A stretch of DNA of 64,000 nt. It comes from Cercis canadensis. Taxonomy: Eukaryota; Streptophyta; Magnoliopsida; Fabales; Fabaceae. The notes under the pieces were generated by a model, which had not been told where the DNA came from, searched no databases, and saw only the letters and a list, made by a program, of their open reading frames with translations. A program made the position numbers and the translations under genes. This document shows positions 22,680-35,288 of the stretch, one piece after another (the first letter of the stretch is position 1; each line of letters opens with the position of its first letter). Location of the stretch: contig QAOA01008066.1 of NCBI GenBank assembly GCA_003255065.1, positions 91,175-155,174 of the forward strand, given 5' to 3'.

Positions 22680-24598
22680 GAGCTAAAATATGTAATAGTT
22701 AAGAAGGCTGAGGTTGCTCCAGCTAGTCTTGTAGAATAATGATCCTTACTCTGCTTGGGGTGTGATAATCCTCAATTACGATGAGGAATGTTTGTTGTGT
22801 GTTTATTGTATTGGGAAAGTCAGTTCCTGAACAAGTTTCCTTCTAATAAATAAATGTGGTAGGATCTCTAATTATATAAGACCCTTAAATAATGCTAAAT
22901 TTAAAATATAGCATATTTATTGACAATAAATCACTTAAATTTCTGGTACATAAATTAATTAAATTGAGTTTATTATAACATAATCATCCAAACCAGCAAG
23001 GAGTGATTTACCTTGTAAAGATCAAAGTACATAATTTGTAAGGCGTAGATTCAGTTTTAACCCGTAGCAATCTGCACCCTTTTTGCCAACAGTAAGTCCC
23101 TCCTTAGATGACATTTCTCTATGTGCCTTACCGCTAGCTTACTCAGAAAAGGATATTAGTTTTTAGTTTAAAAATATTTATGCCTCTTTGTTTACAATTT
23201 TTATGACAAATTCTAATGATATAGTTATGAAAGATCTAGTCTTTATAAAACATGGTAAACCATGAACAATCAGATAGTTGTTGTATTTGGCGATTATCAT
23301 GTCTGAACTGTTAATAGCAAGTTGATTTGTTGCCTACACTGGTAGTAATTTGCTCAGCCTCTACCATTACATTCACTCGTTAGGTGATCTTAAGTCTCAA
23401 CTAACAGCTGCTACTTATTTTTCTCTTCTGCATATTACTTTTGTATGTTTCTCAACTTTCGTAGTACAATGTCACTTATCACAAAAAAAAAAGTTATTAT
23501 AATGTCATTTTCTTTTTGCCTTTCATGGACAAATCACTGAAAGTGCTGCCAAGTTAATGTGGTCCAAATATTTAATGTTGGAGCTAGTTTTCATTTTCCT
23601 TCAAAGGCCCCATCTCATTGTCACAGGAGATTATATTTGATCCATCATTAATCACTGCAGTTTTTTTTTTTTAATTGTTGTTATTAACTGCGAAAGCACC
23701 TACAATAATATGATTGCAGTGGTCTTCTTCACCACAATTTTCCACAATTGTAATCGCCTTTCAGCACATTTTTGTAAAATTTTGGCAACNCGAATTATAT
23801 TCATTGCCAATTTAGTCCTCGAATTATGGTTCCGTACGACAAATTAGTCCTCAATTCGAGGACTAATTTGTAAGCGAAAACAATAATTCGAGGACTAAAT
23901 TGTCAGTGAATATAATTCGATGACTAATTTGTCAGCGAAAACAATAATTCGAGGACTAATTTGTCACCGAACATTTTTGGGGGACTAACTTGTCCATCGT
24001 TGAATTTTTCAGGGACCAAAAAGGGGTTTTACTCTTTTTTTAATTGTTGTTATTAACTGCGAAAGCACCTACAATAATATGATTGCAGTGGTCTTCTTCA
24101 CCACAATTTTCCACAATTGTAATCGCCTTTCAGCACATTTTTGTAAAATTTTGGCAACACAACGGCAACCGTGAAACAATGGCGGTTTTTTTGGTACAGC
24201 TAATGATGCATTTTACTTTTAATTCTAGTTAACGTTTTCAGTCCCCTTTCACTAACAAATAACAATTAAGAAAGCGTACTGCAAAAAACAAAAAAAAAAA
24301 ATAGTAGTTTTTAGTTCAAAAGTACTTATGCCTTTTTGTTTACATTTTATGACACATCCTAATGATATAGTCATGAAGATTTAGTCTTTCTACACAATGG
24401 GAAACTATGAACCGACTATGTCTATTCATTATCTGCAACTTGGCTTCTTAATTAATAGCGAAAGGTTACTATCAGAATTGGTTATTGAGCTGCATGCCTC
24501 TAGCTATAATTAATGTGGTAGTTGATTTGCTTCACACATGTGTAAAATGCGTCTTTTTATCTTTGACGTACAACACAACAAGTGGTCTTTTAATCTTT
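22680..24598 (+). repeat. Kunitz 3'-flank repeat copy R4
   Basis: Starts like R3 but after about 23640 continues with the R1-type block ('ggcaaccgtgaaac', 'aattaatagcgaaaggttac'). It holds the uninterrupted version of the site where the hAT-like element inserted in R1 (near 24366-24390). A single N at 23790 and an inserted MITE-like piece split it. Confidence 0.8.
23791..24036 (-). mobile_element. MULE-end-like MITE fragment
   Basis: Read from 24036 inwards on the minus strand it begins AGAGTAAAACCCC, TTTTTGGTCC, then several copies of 'aattagtcctcgaatta'. The outer end resembles the MULE repeat at 4446. Its other end is lost at the N (23790). The flanking host block occurs twice: 23676-23789 before the N and 24040-24155 after the insert. 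Confidence 0.55.
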
Positions 24599-25817
24599 TA
24601 CGATGAGGAAAGTTCGTTGTGTGTTTGTTGTATGGGGAAAGCCAGTTCCTGAACAAGTTTCTTTGCAATAAATAATGTGTGGGATCTCTAATTTAGAGAC
24701 CCTTAAATAATGCCAATTTTAAAATAGATCATATTTGTGGACACTAAAATACTTAAATTTCTGGTACGTAAATTAATTAAATTGAGTTTATTATAATATA
24801 ATCATCCAAGCCAACAGGGATTGATTTACCTTATAAAAATTAAAGCATGTGATTTGTAGGGCCTATATTCAATTTACATTGTTAGCAGTCTTCATCCTTT
24901 TTGCCAACTGTGAGTCCCTCCTTAGATGACACTTCTCTATGTGCCTTGCCGCTAGCATACTGCAAAAAGGATATTAGTTTTTAGTTTAAAAATACTTAAG
25001 CCTCTTTGTTTACATTTTTATGACAAATTCTAATGATATAGTTATAATGAAAGATCTAGTCTTTATAAAATATGGTAAACCACGAATATCAGATAGGTGT
25101 TGTATTTGGCGATTACCATGTCTGAACTGTTAATAGCAAGTTGATTTGTTGCCTACACTGGCAGTAATTTGCTCAGCCTCTAAACCATTACATTCACTCG
25201 TTAGGTGATCTTAAGTCTCAACTAACAGTCTCAACTAACAGCTGCTACTTACTTTTCTCTTCTGCATTTTTATGTATGTTTCTGAACGTACATAGTACAA
25301 TGTCATTTAATTATACAAAAAAAAAAAAAAAAGTAGTGCAACGTTTTCTTTTTGGTCCTTATTTTTGCCTTCACTGACAAATCAACTTCAGATTTTTCCT
25401 TCAATCGTTAATCACTGAAAGAGCTGCCTAGTTAATGTGATCCAAATATTTAACGTTGGTGCTAACTTTAATTTTCCTTCTTAGAACTCATCTCGTTGTC
25501 ACAAGAGATTACATTTGATCCGTAGTTCAATATAAAATTCTATACTCTATCACCAAATAGAACAATATCACATCATTAAAATAACTAAGATCTTTCACTA
25601 AAAATACTGATTTGAAGTGTTTCTTTTCTATACAACTCTTTTACATCCTAAGTAGATGACAATCAAATCTATTGTCACAATTTATCTGCAATTTCATTTT
25701 CATGATTCATAAATCTACCTTTCTTATAATCAAACTGATTTCCATACTATCTCCTCGTTGCATTATAAAAACTATAAATAAATCCCAACAGGTGTATGAA
25801 CCTGGCTCCTATGTTCT
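24599..25817 (+). repeat. Kunitz 3'-flank repeat copy R5
   Basis: Nearly identical to R3 from about 21280 on, offset about 3.14 kb once the artefactual duplication is removed. Non-coding. Confidence 0.85.
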
Positions 25818-26927
25818 GAGCTAAAATATGTAATAGTTAAGAAGGCTGAGGTTGCTCCAGCTAGTCTTGTAGAATAATGATCCTTACTCTGCTTGGGGTG
25901 TGATAATCCTCAATTACGATGAGGAATGTTTGTTGTGTGTTTATTGTATTGGGAAAGTCAGTTCCTGAACAAGTTTCCTTCTAATAAATAAATGTGGTAG
26001 GATCTCTAATTATATAAGACCCTTAAATAATGCTAAATTTAAAATATAGCATATTTATAGACAATAAATCACTTAAATTTCTGGTACATAAATTAATTAA
26101 ATTAAGTTTATTATAACATAATCATCCAAACCAGCAAGGAGTGATTTACCTTGTAAAGATCAAAGTACATAATTTGTAAGGCGTAGATTCAATTTTAACC
26201 CGTAGCAATCTGCACCCTTTTTGCCAACAGTGAGTCCCTCCTTAGACGACATTTCTCTATGTGCCTTACCGCTAGCTTACTCAGAAAAGGATATTAGTTT
26301 TTAGTTTAAAAATATTTATGCCTCTTTGTTTACAATTTTTATGACAAATTCTAATGATATAGTTATGAAAGATCTAGTCTTTATAAAACATGGTAAACCA
26401 TGAACAATCAGATAGTTGTTGTATTTGGCGATTATCATGTCTGAACTGTTAATAGCAAGTTGATTTGTTGCCTACACTGGTAGTAATTTGCTCAGCCTCT
26501 ACCATTACATTCACTCGTTAGGTGATCTTAAGTCTCAACTAACAGCTACTACTTACTTTTCTCTTCTGCATGTTTATGTATGTTTCTGAATGTACATAGT
26601 ACAATGTCATTTAATTATACAAAAAAAAAAAAAAAAGTAGTACAACGTTTTCTTTTTAGTTCTTATTTTTTCCTTCACAGACAAATCAACTTCAGATTTT
26701 TCCTTCATTCATTAATCACTGAAAGAGCTGCCTAGTTAATGTGATCCAAATATTTAACGTTGGTGCTAACTTTAATTTTCCTTCTTAGAACCCATCTCGT
26801 TGTCACAAGAGATTACATTTGATCCGTAGTTCAATATAAAATTCTATACTCTATCACCAAATAGAACAATATCACATCATTAAAATAACAAGGATCTTTC
26901 ACTAAAAACAGTGATTTTAAGTGTTTA
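25818..26927 (+). repeat. Kunitz 3'-flank repeat copy R6, truncated by Copia insertion
   Basis: Matches R4 up to about 26530, then switches to R3/R5-type sequence ('tctgcatgtttatgtatg'), a mosaic expected from unequal crossing-over or gene conversion. It ends at the Copia LTR. Confidence 0.8.
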
Positions 26928-28200
26928 TGTTAGCCTCACTGTCTTCCAACCCTAGTTTATTTGATGATAACAAATAACCTTAACTATTACTAACCTTAAC
27001 TTGTTTGTTCATGTGGTTATCTAGTAATAGGTTAAGTGTTGCTCTTGGATATGAAGCAAAACAAGTTTCGCTGCCAAAAGAAACAAGTTCAAGTGCAAGA
27101 ATTGTTTCTAACCAGTAATAAAGATGTTAATGTAGAAGAATGAAATAAATGGCTCATGGATCTGTCAAGTCAGAAGCCCAGTCCACCAAATCACAATCAG
27201 GAAATGGACTTCATCATAAGGTTGGAGGGAAGCCTAAAATTGAATTTCAAAATGAGAGAAATATCAGCAAATTGAAAAGGGAAACATTTCTATTCAAGGA
27301 AAATTTTTGAAGAAGACATATTTTCTCTCAACTGGAAATCTTCTCTCTCAAATATGATTCAATATTTCGGAAATACATGTTGAAGAGATGCTCATCCACA
27401 TCGGTCATCTTCTACTCTCTCTGCTATAAAACCAAAGACCCAAGGGCTATAACAAAAACAATAAGAGAATCCATCAAGTAAAAAGCTTACTGCTGCCATC
27501 AACAAGTTTTCATTCTCTTCAAATCAACTCTATAATTGTTGTGAGAATTTTCTTGAGAGAGTTGTTATTCTTTTGGGGCTATAATTTCTTGGGATTATTG
27601 TAATAGATTTCCAGTAAAAAATTTGGGTGTGACATCTGCTTACTTTGTCAGAGGAAGAGAGTTTTTTGGTGAGTTACTAGTGAGCTTGAGTAAAACCAGT
27701 TGAAAAAGTTTCTAGTTAGCTCTTAGTAAACCAAGGATTGTATCCAAGCTTGGACAAATAACCTCGCTACTTAGTGGAACCTCAGTCTTAGGAGAGTGGA
27801 CATAGGCATTGTTTGGCCAAACCACTATAAAATTCTAGGCTAAATATCTTCTACCTATTCTCGTTATTAATTTGGTTTCAGCTTTAATAATATGCTTGTT
27901 TGGCTTGCTGCAAAACTGATTTTATATGAGCTTGAGCTGATTCTCTGTTTTGATTAATCACTCGATCTGCTTTTATATGATCCTTGATATTTTGGATATA
28001 TTTATGAGTATATCTCTATAAAACATTTATTCTCTTCAAGATCTGTTTCTTTTAAGAATTCTAGATTGATAATGAACAAGTTTCAAAACGAATTCTTAGT
28101 CAAAGCCGGTTCTTACAGAAAAAGTTTTAAGTGTTGTTTCTATTCTATATTATTTTAAATCTCTCATTCACCCCCTTCTAGGAGCATATATGTACTTTCA
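26928..28200 (+). repeat. 5' LTR of the Copia element
   Basis: Begins TGTTAGCCTCACTG exactly where homology to repeat copy R5 stops, and ends ...TACTTTCA one base before the PBS region. Length 1273 bp. The preceding five bases are gttta. No second LTR is in the window. Confidence 0.8.
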
Positions 28201-28202
28201 AT

Positions 28203-28214
28203 TGGTATTAGAGC
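28203..28214 (+). promoter_or_regulatory. Copia primer binding site (initiator tRNA-Met)
   Basis: TGGTATTAGAGC differs by one base from the usual plant Copia PBS, TGGTATCAGAGC. It sits three bases after the LTR end. Confidence 0.8.
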
Positions 28215-28289
28215 TTTGGCTCAATATTATAGGTTTAACTAGCTTGAGTCAAGATCTAAAAGTGCATCTCACTCATCTCACAAGCCATC

Positions 28290-29870
28290 ATTCTTCAATG
28301 GTGAGAACTACGCATACTAGAAAGAGAATGGAGATGTACATGGAATTTGTAGGCTTTGAAGTCTGGGCCATAGTAAGAAACGAAATCACACAACCTATGA
28401 AGTTTGTGGATGGAGAAGTTCCTAAGAAGGAAGGCGAGTTCACTCAAGAAACAAGCTCCAATACACTCTTAACTCAAAGGCTAGATACAACAGTGTATGT
28501 GTTGTATCATTAAAAGAGTGTGAGCATATAGCTTCTTGTAGTACAGTAAAAGAAATGTAGGACTGGCTCAATCAATCCATGAAGGAACAAGCCATGTAAA
28601 AGAAGCAAAAGTTGATATTTATGGAGCTCAATATGAAATGTTTCACATGGAGCAAAAAGAAACATTGGAGTCCTTCTTTGCACGATTCCTCGGCATTATA
28701 AACAACCTAAAAGGACTTGGTTGTGTATACACTCAAAAGGAACAAATTCGAAAGTTGTTAAGATGGCTAACTGACAAATGGGAATCAAAAGTCACAATTC
28801 TTCTTCAATATGTAGAGACAAATGAGATAACTGTTGACCAGCTAAGAGGGCAGCTCGAAACTCATCAAATGCTGCTATTTGAGAAGAAGGCCTACCTAGA
28901 AGACAGCAAATAGAAGAATCTAGCTTTAGCTAGTACTACATTGGAAACCAGTTCCTCTGCAATAGAACAGTTTCCAATGATGAAAATGTAGCTCCTGTCT
29001 CCAAGAAATTTTTGAACATGATGAAAAGGAGAAACAATAAAAAGAAATTTCAACCAAGAAATGCAAGAGCATAGAAAGATCCCATTGTCTGTTATGAATG
29101 CAAGAGGTGGGGACACATAAAACAAGACTGTCCAAACCTCAAGAAGAAGTTCTACAAAAGAATAAAGAAGAAGGCTATGGTTGCTTCATGGAGTGACATT
29201 TGGAAGTGATAATTCTGATGAAGAAAATATGGCAAACTTCTGTTTTATGGCTCACATAGACAACAACAATTAAGAGGTAAATGATTCTAACTCTGAACAT
29301 AGACCTCCTCCTACCTATGAAGAGTTAAATGAAGAACTAGCTCTTGATTATGAAAAGAGGCTTGCCAAGATTGAAGCCCTTAAGAAAATAATCAAGGAGC
29401 AGTTCAAGGAATTTGAATCTTTAAAGAAAGATAATTCTGATTTTATTCAAAAGCTCAAGTTCATGCAACAAGAAAGTGCTCTTTTTTAAAAAGAATAATT
29501 GTCTTACTCCATCTATTTTCAAAGAGAATAGTGATTTGAAAAATAAAGTAGATGAGCTGTCAAAAGACCTAACTAAATTTGTTCAAGGGTGTGGTAACTA
29601 GAACATTCTGCTAGGAAGGCAAAAACTTGGACAAGACATGGTTTAAGGTATTTTGAACCTCAACCATCAAAATTATCTAGAAACTTCTTTGTTAAAGTCT
29701 CAGGTTCTCATTCCACTTCCAAGAAAATTTGCTTTTATTGTTGTCATGAAGATCATCATATTTATAACTACTCATTCAAAAGATTATTTGCTGCCAAGAA
29801 AATAATTTGGGTACCAAAGGGTCTTATTGACACTAATAAACAAGGACCTAAAATAGTTTGGGTACCAAAA
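28290..29870 (+). pseudogene. Copia gag, frameshifted
   Basis: Gag-like segments read YMEFVGFEVWAIV, then from 28638 MFHMEQKETLESFFARF and LGCVYTQKEQIRKLL (retrotransposon gag core). A CCHC zinc knuckle CYECKRWGHIKQDC lies at about 29091-29132, then a coiled-coil-like Glu/Lys stretch (about 29310-29480) and a second, damaged Cys/His motif (CFYCCHEDHH, about 29730). Stops and frame changes separate the parts. Gag packages the element RNA. Confidence 0.75.
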
Positions 29871-29904
29871 ATTGCCTAAACTGGTTTGTAGGTATGCCTC
29901 AAGG

Positions 29905-30300
29905 CAAAAAGTGACCACTGGTATTTAGACAATGGCTGCTCAAAGCATATGACTAGAGATAAAAATAAGTTCATCTCTATTAGAAAGAAAGATATGGAAG
30001 ATGTTACTTTCGAAGATAATGGCAAGGGCAGAATTATTGGAGTAAGTAAAGTTGGTATAAGTTCTAGCTTTTATCTTGAAAATGTGTTTTTGGTTGAAGG
30101 TCTAATGTACAACTTCTTAAGCATTAGCCAGCTCTGTGACATAGGTCAGAAATTTATTTTTCAATCTTCTCACTGTATTATTTATGATTTGCATTGTGAG
30201 AAAATTCTGATTGTAGGTCACAAAAGGGCAAATGTGTAAATAGTTTTTAAAGAGGAACTTGACTTTTAGCATGAAACTTATTTTTCATCTCAAAGTGATA
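29905..30300 (+). pseudogene. Copia aspartic protease and start of GAG-pre-integrase
   Basis: WYLDNGCSKHMT is the protease active site, with DNG instead of the usual DSG, so catalysis is doubtful. It continues FLVEGLMYNFLSISQLCD, typical of the Copia protease to pre-integrase stretch. The frame ends at 30239, and the remainder to 30300 has stops. The domain resumes after the Athila insertion at 40157. Confidence 0.75.
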
Positions 30301-30643
30301 ATAACTGGTTAAGGTTGGGAGCGGCTGGAAACGGTGGTGCTGATGATCCCTGACCGACCACCCACTGGCTGTGGTATTGAGCATTGAAGTTCATTTCATA
30401 CTCCATGAACTTGTATGCTCGGGCCATGAACTAGTCAACTCGAATCATAAATTGGTCACTTCTGCTAGAATGTTGTAGGAGGCATGATATCTGGCACTCT
30501 AATTGTCCTAATCTTGCACCTGTAATGGCAAAAGGCTTGGAGTCAGTGACTTCTGGTTGGCTAGATACTGGTGGTGCTGCGAGCATCGGTTCAGGCACTG
30601 GTGGTGGTTGTTGTTCCCTTGCAAATGGGTCCTATGCTTGCAG

Positions 30644-31438
30644 TCAGTGAACTGTGGTACTCAGAGGTTGCTTCCGATGAATGATCTCCTCTTCAGGCCT
30701 CCACTCGACCCCAACCTGCTGATAAAGCATTTGGATTACCAAAGGATGGCCAAAAGCAATGCCCTTGGTGTTGTCGATGTAATGGATAATCGATTGCTCA
30801 ATCAAATTGCCGATGTCGATGGATTTCTGGGTGACCATGGCATAAAGGAGGACGGCCTTGTTGGTTGTGACATCACTAAGATGGCCTGTGGGTATGAGTC
30901 GGGCACATAAAAAATGATACCACACTTTACTGCAAGTTTCTAGGGCTGTGGCTTTGAAGGAAATAGGAATGTCGTCTCGCATCTTCCATTGGGTGCCTGG
31001 CTTGCAGAATGTTGTGATGATTTCCTCCCAGTTGGGTCCATCATGGAGATACTGAAGGTAATCATCATTTGCAATGTTCGGCAAGCCAAAAAGTGCATTT
31101 ATGGCATGGCTGTCAAATGGCACCCATTTGCCTCTCACGAACACCTTGAATTCTTTGCGGAATTTGGCATTTGCATAGAATTCTTTGATAACTGGTATGA
31201 TGGCAGCAACAGTGTGCTGAACAAAGTCCATCCAACCATTGTGGACGGCTAAAGCCCGGATCTCAATGTTATGGCTACGGGTGAAATCTAAGCCATGCTC
31301 TTGTACCAATGCCTTGTGAATGATAGAATCAAGAAATCGCTCCTCAACTTTTTTGCTCACGAATTTTCGGCGATCAAATGAGCCAGAGCTGGAAGATGAT
31401 GAGGAGATAGTGGCTTGCTTCTTGCTTGGTGGTGCCAT
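30644..31438 (-). CDS. Athila 3' ORF, 'putative plant transposon protein' domain
   Basis: A 264-residue open frame with start at 31438. It opens with a basic Ser-rich head (MAPPSKKQATISSSSSSSG), then RRKFVSKKVEERF, IPVIKEFYANAK, VRGKWVPFDSHAINALFGLP and ATALETCSKVWYHFLCARLI. These are hallmarks of the domain often found beside Athila-type and other plant Gypsy elements; its role is unknown. It is unusually intact compared with the pol genes upstream, which have several stops. Beyond the stop, related low-complexity sequence continues to the element edge at 30311. Confidence 0.75.
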   Translation of the reverse strand: MAPPSKKQATISSSSSSSGSFDRRKFVSKKVEERFLDSIIHKALVQEHGLDFTRSHNIEIRALAVHNGWMDFVQHTVAAIIPVIKEFYANAKFRKEFKVFVRGKWVPFDSHAINALFGLPNIANDDYLQYLHDGPNWEEIITTFCKPGTQWKMRDDIPISFKATALETCSKVWYHFLCARLIPTGHLSDVTTNKAVLLYAMVTQKSIDIGNLIEQSIIHYIDNTKGIAFGHPLVIQMLYQQVGVEWRPEEEIIHRKQPLSTTVH

Positions 31439-33358
31439 TTGGGTTAGAAACCTGCAAAATAATATGAGACTTAGTCAATCATGCATAAACCAGAAATGGG
31501 ATGTACACATCAATTCATAAGGCATGGTGCAAACATTGTGTGTGATACTTGGTGATTTGTTCAATATATCCTAATAATGTATGCACAAAGTTGATACAGG
31601 AAACAACAAGTATGTAACTGAAGATAGCAAGTACGGAGTCAGGTGGACCAATGCACCACACAACATTAGGCATGGGGTCATTGCTTAACAAGTGAACCAA
31701 CATGTAATATGTGGGATATGAAGACAAATGGTGTAAGTTGAAACATCCATTCAAAGCTCCCATGTGCATGGATAAGCATGCCTATTACAGTGAGGTTCAT
31801 ATCGCATTCAAGTAAACCATGTGACATACACTAAATGAGTTCACATGTAGTTGAAACCTTTTACAAAAACCGAGTAGCAAAAAAGAAATAGAGTGGGCAA
31901 TTAGCAAACTAAGCATATAAATGTCATTAAACTAGCACATAGTGGGTATATAGTGGGCATAAAAGACACCAACTATCACATAGGCATGGTAGCACATACA
32001 GTGGTGGGCAAAAAATAAAACATAGTTTCTAAGAGCCAAACTAAATAAGCACACCTTCAAGTATCCATTACACAAAGATTCCTGCAATAAAAGGTACAAT
32101 TTACATTAAAAGAATTGAACTTGTGAATTTAGAATGGTTCCATAATTCATTTTAGACATTGTAGCAAACACTTGGTGGGCATAACTCAAAATAAATTTGG
32201 CAATAACCAATTTGAAAAAAATTAACACCTTCATTTGGTCAAATTTCATCCCAGATCATACCCAAAGTAAAAGAAGGGAGAGAAATTTACTTGGAATGGT
32301 AAAAAAAAGAAAGACCCAAAATAGGACCCAGTCGACTTGGTGTGTGAGAGAGTGAGTGAAGGAGGAAAATTTTTTTAACCAAATGCGAGTGGGGTGAGGG
32401 CAAAGGGGTGAGAAATGAGGAAAGGGAGAAAGGCAATGAGGGATTTGTGGGTGATTGAGTGCAGAAATAGTGAGGTTGTGGGTGAGAGGGTGTGGGCGTT
32501 AGGAGGTGTTTGAGAGGAAATTGAAATGAGAAGGAGAGGAAGGGTGCATGCGTGAGTGGGGGAAAGAGTGAAAGGAAATAGAATTTGAAGAAGTAGACAC
32601 CCAAAACACATCGTTTGACAAAGTGGGTTTTTAAAAGTTTTAAAATTCTTTTTTCAAAAATTAAAATGCTGAAATTTCTATGGGCACTGTGGCACCCTAC
32701 TCCTTGTGTGTTGAGCTTGCTCCGGCGCTGTGGCATCCTAGCAAGCGGCGTTGCAGTGCCCTATGTTTTGTCCAACAGTGACATATGCCCTGGGATGGCT
32801 GCTGCAGTGCCCAAGCTACTGTCTTTTATACGAAACTTCAAATTTTCTAAGAATTTTCACCCCTGAGACCCCACAACTTGCTTCCACACCTAAAAAGTGA
32901 TAAACTAGGGCAATATTACACCAAGTACTCTACTAAATAAAACAAAACAAAAAAAANAATTAAAATGCTGAAATTTCTATGGGCACTGTGGCACCCTACT
33001 CCTTGTGTGTTGAGCTTGCTCCGGCGCTGTGGCATCCTAGCAAGCGGCGTTGCAGTGCCCTATGTTTTGTCCAACAGTGACATATGCCCTGGGATGGCTG
33101 CTGCGGTGCCCAAGTTGTTGTCCTTTATACGAAACTTCAAATTTTCTAAGAATTTTCACCCCTGAGACCCCACAACTTACTTCCACACCTAAAAAGTGAT
33201 AAACTAGGGCAATATTACACCAAGTACTCTACTAAATAAAACAAAACAAAAAAAAGGTAGGAATTGATATAAACTAAAGAGAAAGGTTAAAAAGAATTGT
33301 GTTGCCTCCTAAGAAGCGCTTGGTTTATACTCCTCAGCCTGACTTTCTCAGAAAGAGA
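31439..33358 (-). other. Athila spacer between integrase and 3' ORF, with duplicated block
   Basis: Mostly non-coding. 32657-32956 and 32958-33255 are nearly identical and separated by a single N (32957). Each copy contains repeated 'gcgctgtggcatcctagc'-type phrases, which also occur in the LTR-like region at 39690-39965. 32300-32600 is purine-rich on plus. Confidence 0.6.
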
Positions 33359-34795
33359 TCAACTAAGGTCTATGAGAGTGATAGAGGAGTGTGAGAACTC
33401 ATCTCCACCCTCTATGTAGGGCTTTAATCTTTGCCCATTAACCTTGAATGTACAATCCCCACTTTTGACTTCCACCGCTCCATGAGGGAAAAGTTGCTTT
33501 ATGATGAAGGGACCGGACCACCTTGACTTCAATTTCCCAGGAAAAAGCTTGAGATGAGAGTTAAATAAAAGAACCTTTTTCCCAGGAAAGAATTCACGCC
33601 TCAGAATGCGTTTGTCATGCCACCTCTTGGTTCTTTCTTTATATAGCTTGGCATTCTCATATGCATCTTGGTGAAATTCATCTAGTTCATCTAACTGAAG
33701 GAGTCTCTTGTTACTTGCAACTTGAAAATCAAAGTTGAGTTTCTTGGTGGCCCAATAGGCTTTATGTTCCAATTCCACTGGCAAGTGGCATGCTTTCCCA
33801 AACAGCAACTGGTAAGGTGAAGTGCCAATGGGTGTTTTGAAAGTTGTCCGATATTCCCACAGAGCATCATCTAGCTTGGTGCACCAATCCTTTCTATTGG
33901 TATTCATTGTCTTTTCAAGGATCCACTTCAACTCCCTGTTGGAGATTTCCACTTGCCCACTCATCTAAGGATGATAGGCAAGAGCTAGTTTGTGTTTTAC
34001 TCTATACTTTGCCAACAAAGCATCTAGGTACTTATTACAAAAATGAGCACCTTCATCACTAATTATGGTGCAAGGAGTTCCAAAGCAAGTGAAGATGTTT
34101 TTCTTAAGAAATTTCACTACCACTTTGGAATCATTTGTGGGTAATACGGCTGCTTCAACCCAATTAGAGACATAGTCCACTATGACCAAAATGTACTGAT
34201 TGTTGTAAGATGATGGGAAAGGGCCCATGAAGCCTATTCCCCACACATCGAATAACTCCACCTCCAAAATATTGGTGAGAGGCATTTCATGATGGCGAGA
34301 AATATTTCCAATTCTTTGGCACCTATCACAAGCTAACACAAAAGCTTAAGCATCTTTGAAAATAGAAGGCCAGTAAAAACCATATTAGAGAACTTTGGCT
34401 GTTATTCTATTAGCACCAAAATGGCCGCCATATGGAGATGAATGACAATGATGGAGAATGCTTGTCATTTCTTCTTTAGAGACGCATCTGCGAATTATAG
34501 AGTCGGAACAATGCTTGAAAAGCAAAGGATCATCCCAATAGTAATGTTTGATGTCTAAAAGGAATTTCTTCCTTTGTTGGTGACTTTGCTCTGGTGGTAA
34601 AAGGTTAGCAGCCAAAAAATTGGCAAGATCTCTGTACCATGGCTGTAGAGAAGGAGAAATAGAGAAAAGTTGTTCATCAGGAAAATAATCATCAATAGGG
34701 AACTCAATATCCCCTAGATGTGCATTAGCTTCAAGCCTTGAGAGGTGATATGCCACTAAATTTTCTGTGCTTTTTTTCTCTAATTTCCATATCAA
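33359..34795 (-). pseudogene. Athila integrase
   Basis: The H2C2 zinc-binding part lies in 34795-34385 (HHCHSSPYGGHFGANR and [17 protein letters not shown] in the next frame). The DDE core follows with [26 protein letters not shown] and the Glu in QVEISNREL, then a C-terminal chromatin-side domain ([18 protein letters not shown]). An in-frame stop lies between AYHP and MSGQVE (33965), and a frame break near 34340-34385 separates the zinc part. Integrase inserts the cDNA into the genome. Confidence 0.85.
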
Positions 34796-35288
34796 ACTCT
34801 TGTAAGAGGAGAACCCATCTAATCAATTTCGGTTTAGCATCCTTCTTCTCAAGCAATAATTTTATTGCTGAAAGCTCAGTGAAGACAATCACCTTGGACC
34901 CAATCAAGTAGGCTCGGAATTTGTCAAAGGCATAGACAATGGCGATGAACTCTTTTTCAATAGTGGCATAATTTAATTGTGCAGGATCAAGAGTGCGGTT
35001 GGCATAATAAATAGCATGCAGCAACTTACCCTTTATTTGGCCTAGGACTGCACCAATAGCAAAATTGCTAGCATCACACATGAGCTCAGAGGGCATAGAC
35101 CAATTCAAGGCAATAATGATAGGAGCTGAGGTCAAGGCTTCTTTTAACTGTGTAAAGGCATGGAGCCATTCTTCTGTGAAGTCAAAAGAAACATCCTTTA
35201 AGAGGAGGTTGCATAGAGGCTTGGTGATCTTGGAGAAATCCTTGATGAAACGCCTGTAAAACCTTACATGGCCTAAGAAACTACGCAT
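34731..35288 (-). pseudogene. Athila RNase H region
   Basis: MRSFLGHVRFYRRFIKDFSK is the RT-to-RNase H connection; MCDASNFAIGAVLGQ carries an RNase H acidic residue; YATIEKEFIAIVYAFDKFR and GSKVIVFTE follow. About 185 residues are open, then the frame changes into the integrase zinc region. Confidence 0.85.

Noticed and set aside
19700..26900. Possible CRISPR-like or satellite array because of regular repeats
   Set aside because: Units are about 1.5 kb, begin with a Kunitz 3' flank and contain polyadenylation signals; they are segmental duplications in a plant genome.
32375..33165. Repeated 66-83 codon frame (MLKFLWALWHPTPC...)
   Set aside because: Both copies come from the duplicated Athila spacer with 'gcgctgtggc' phrases; composition and position do not support a gene.
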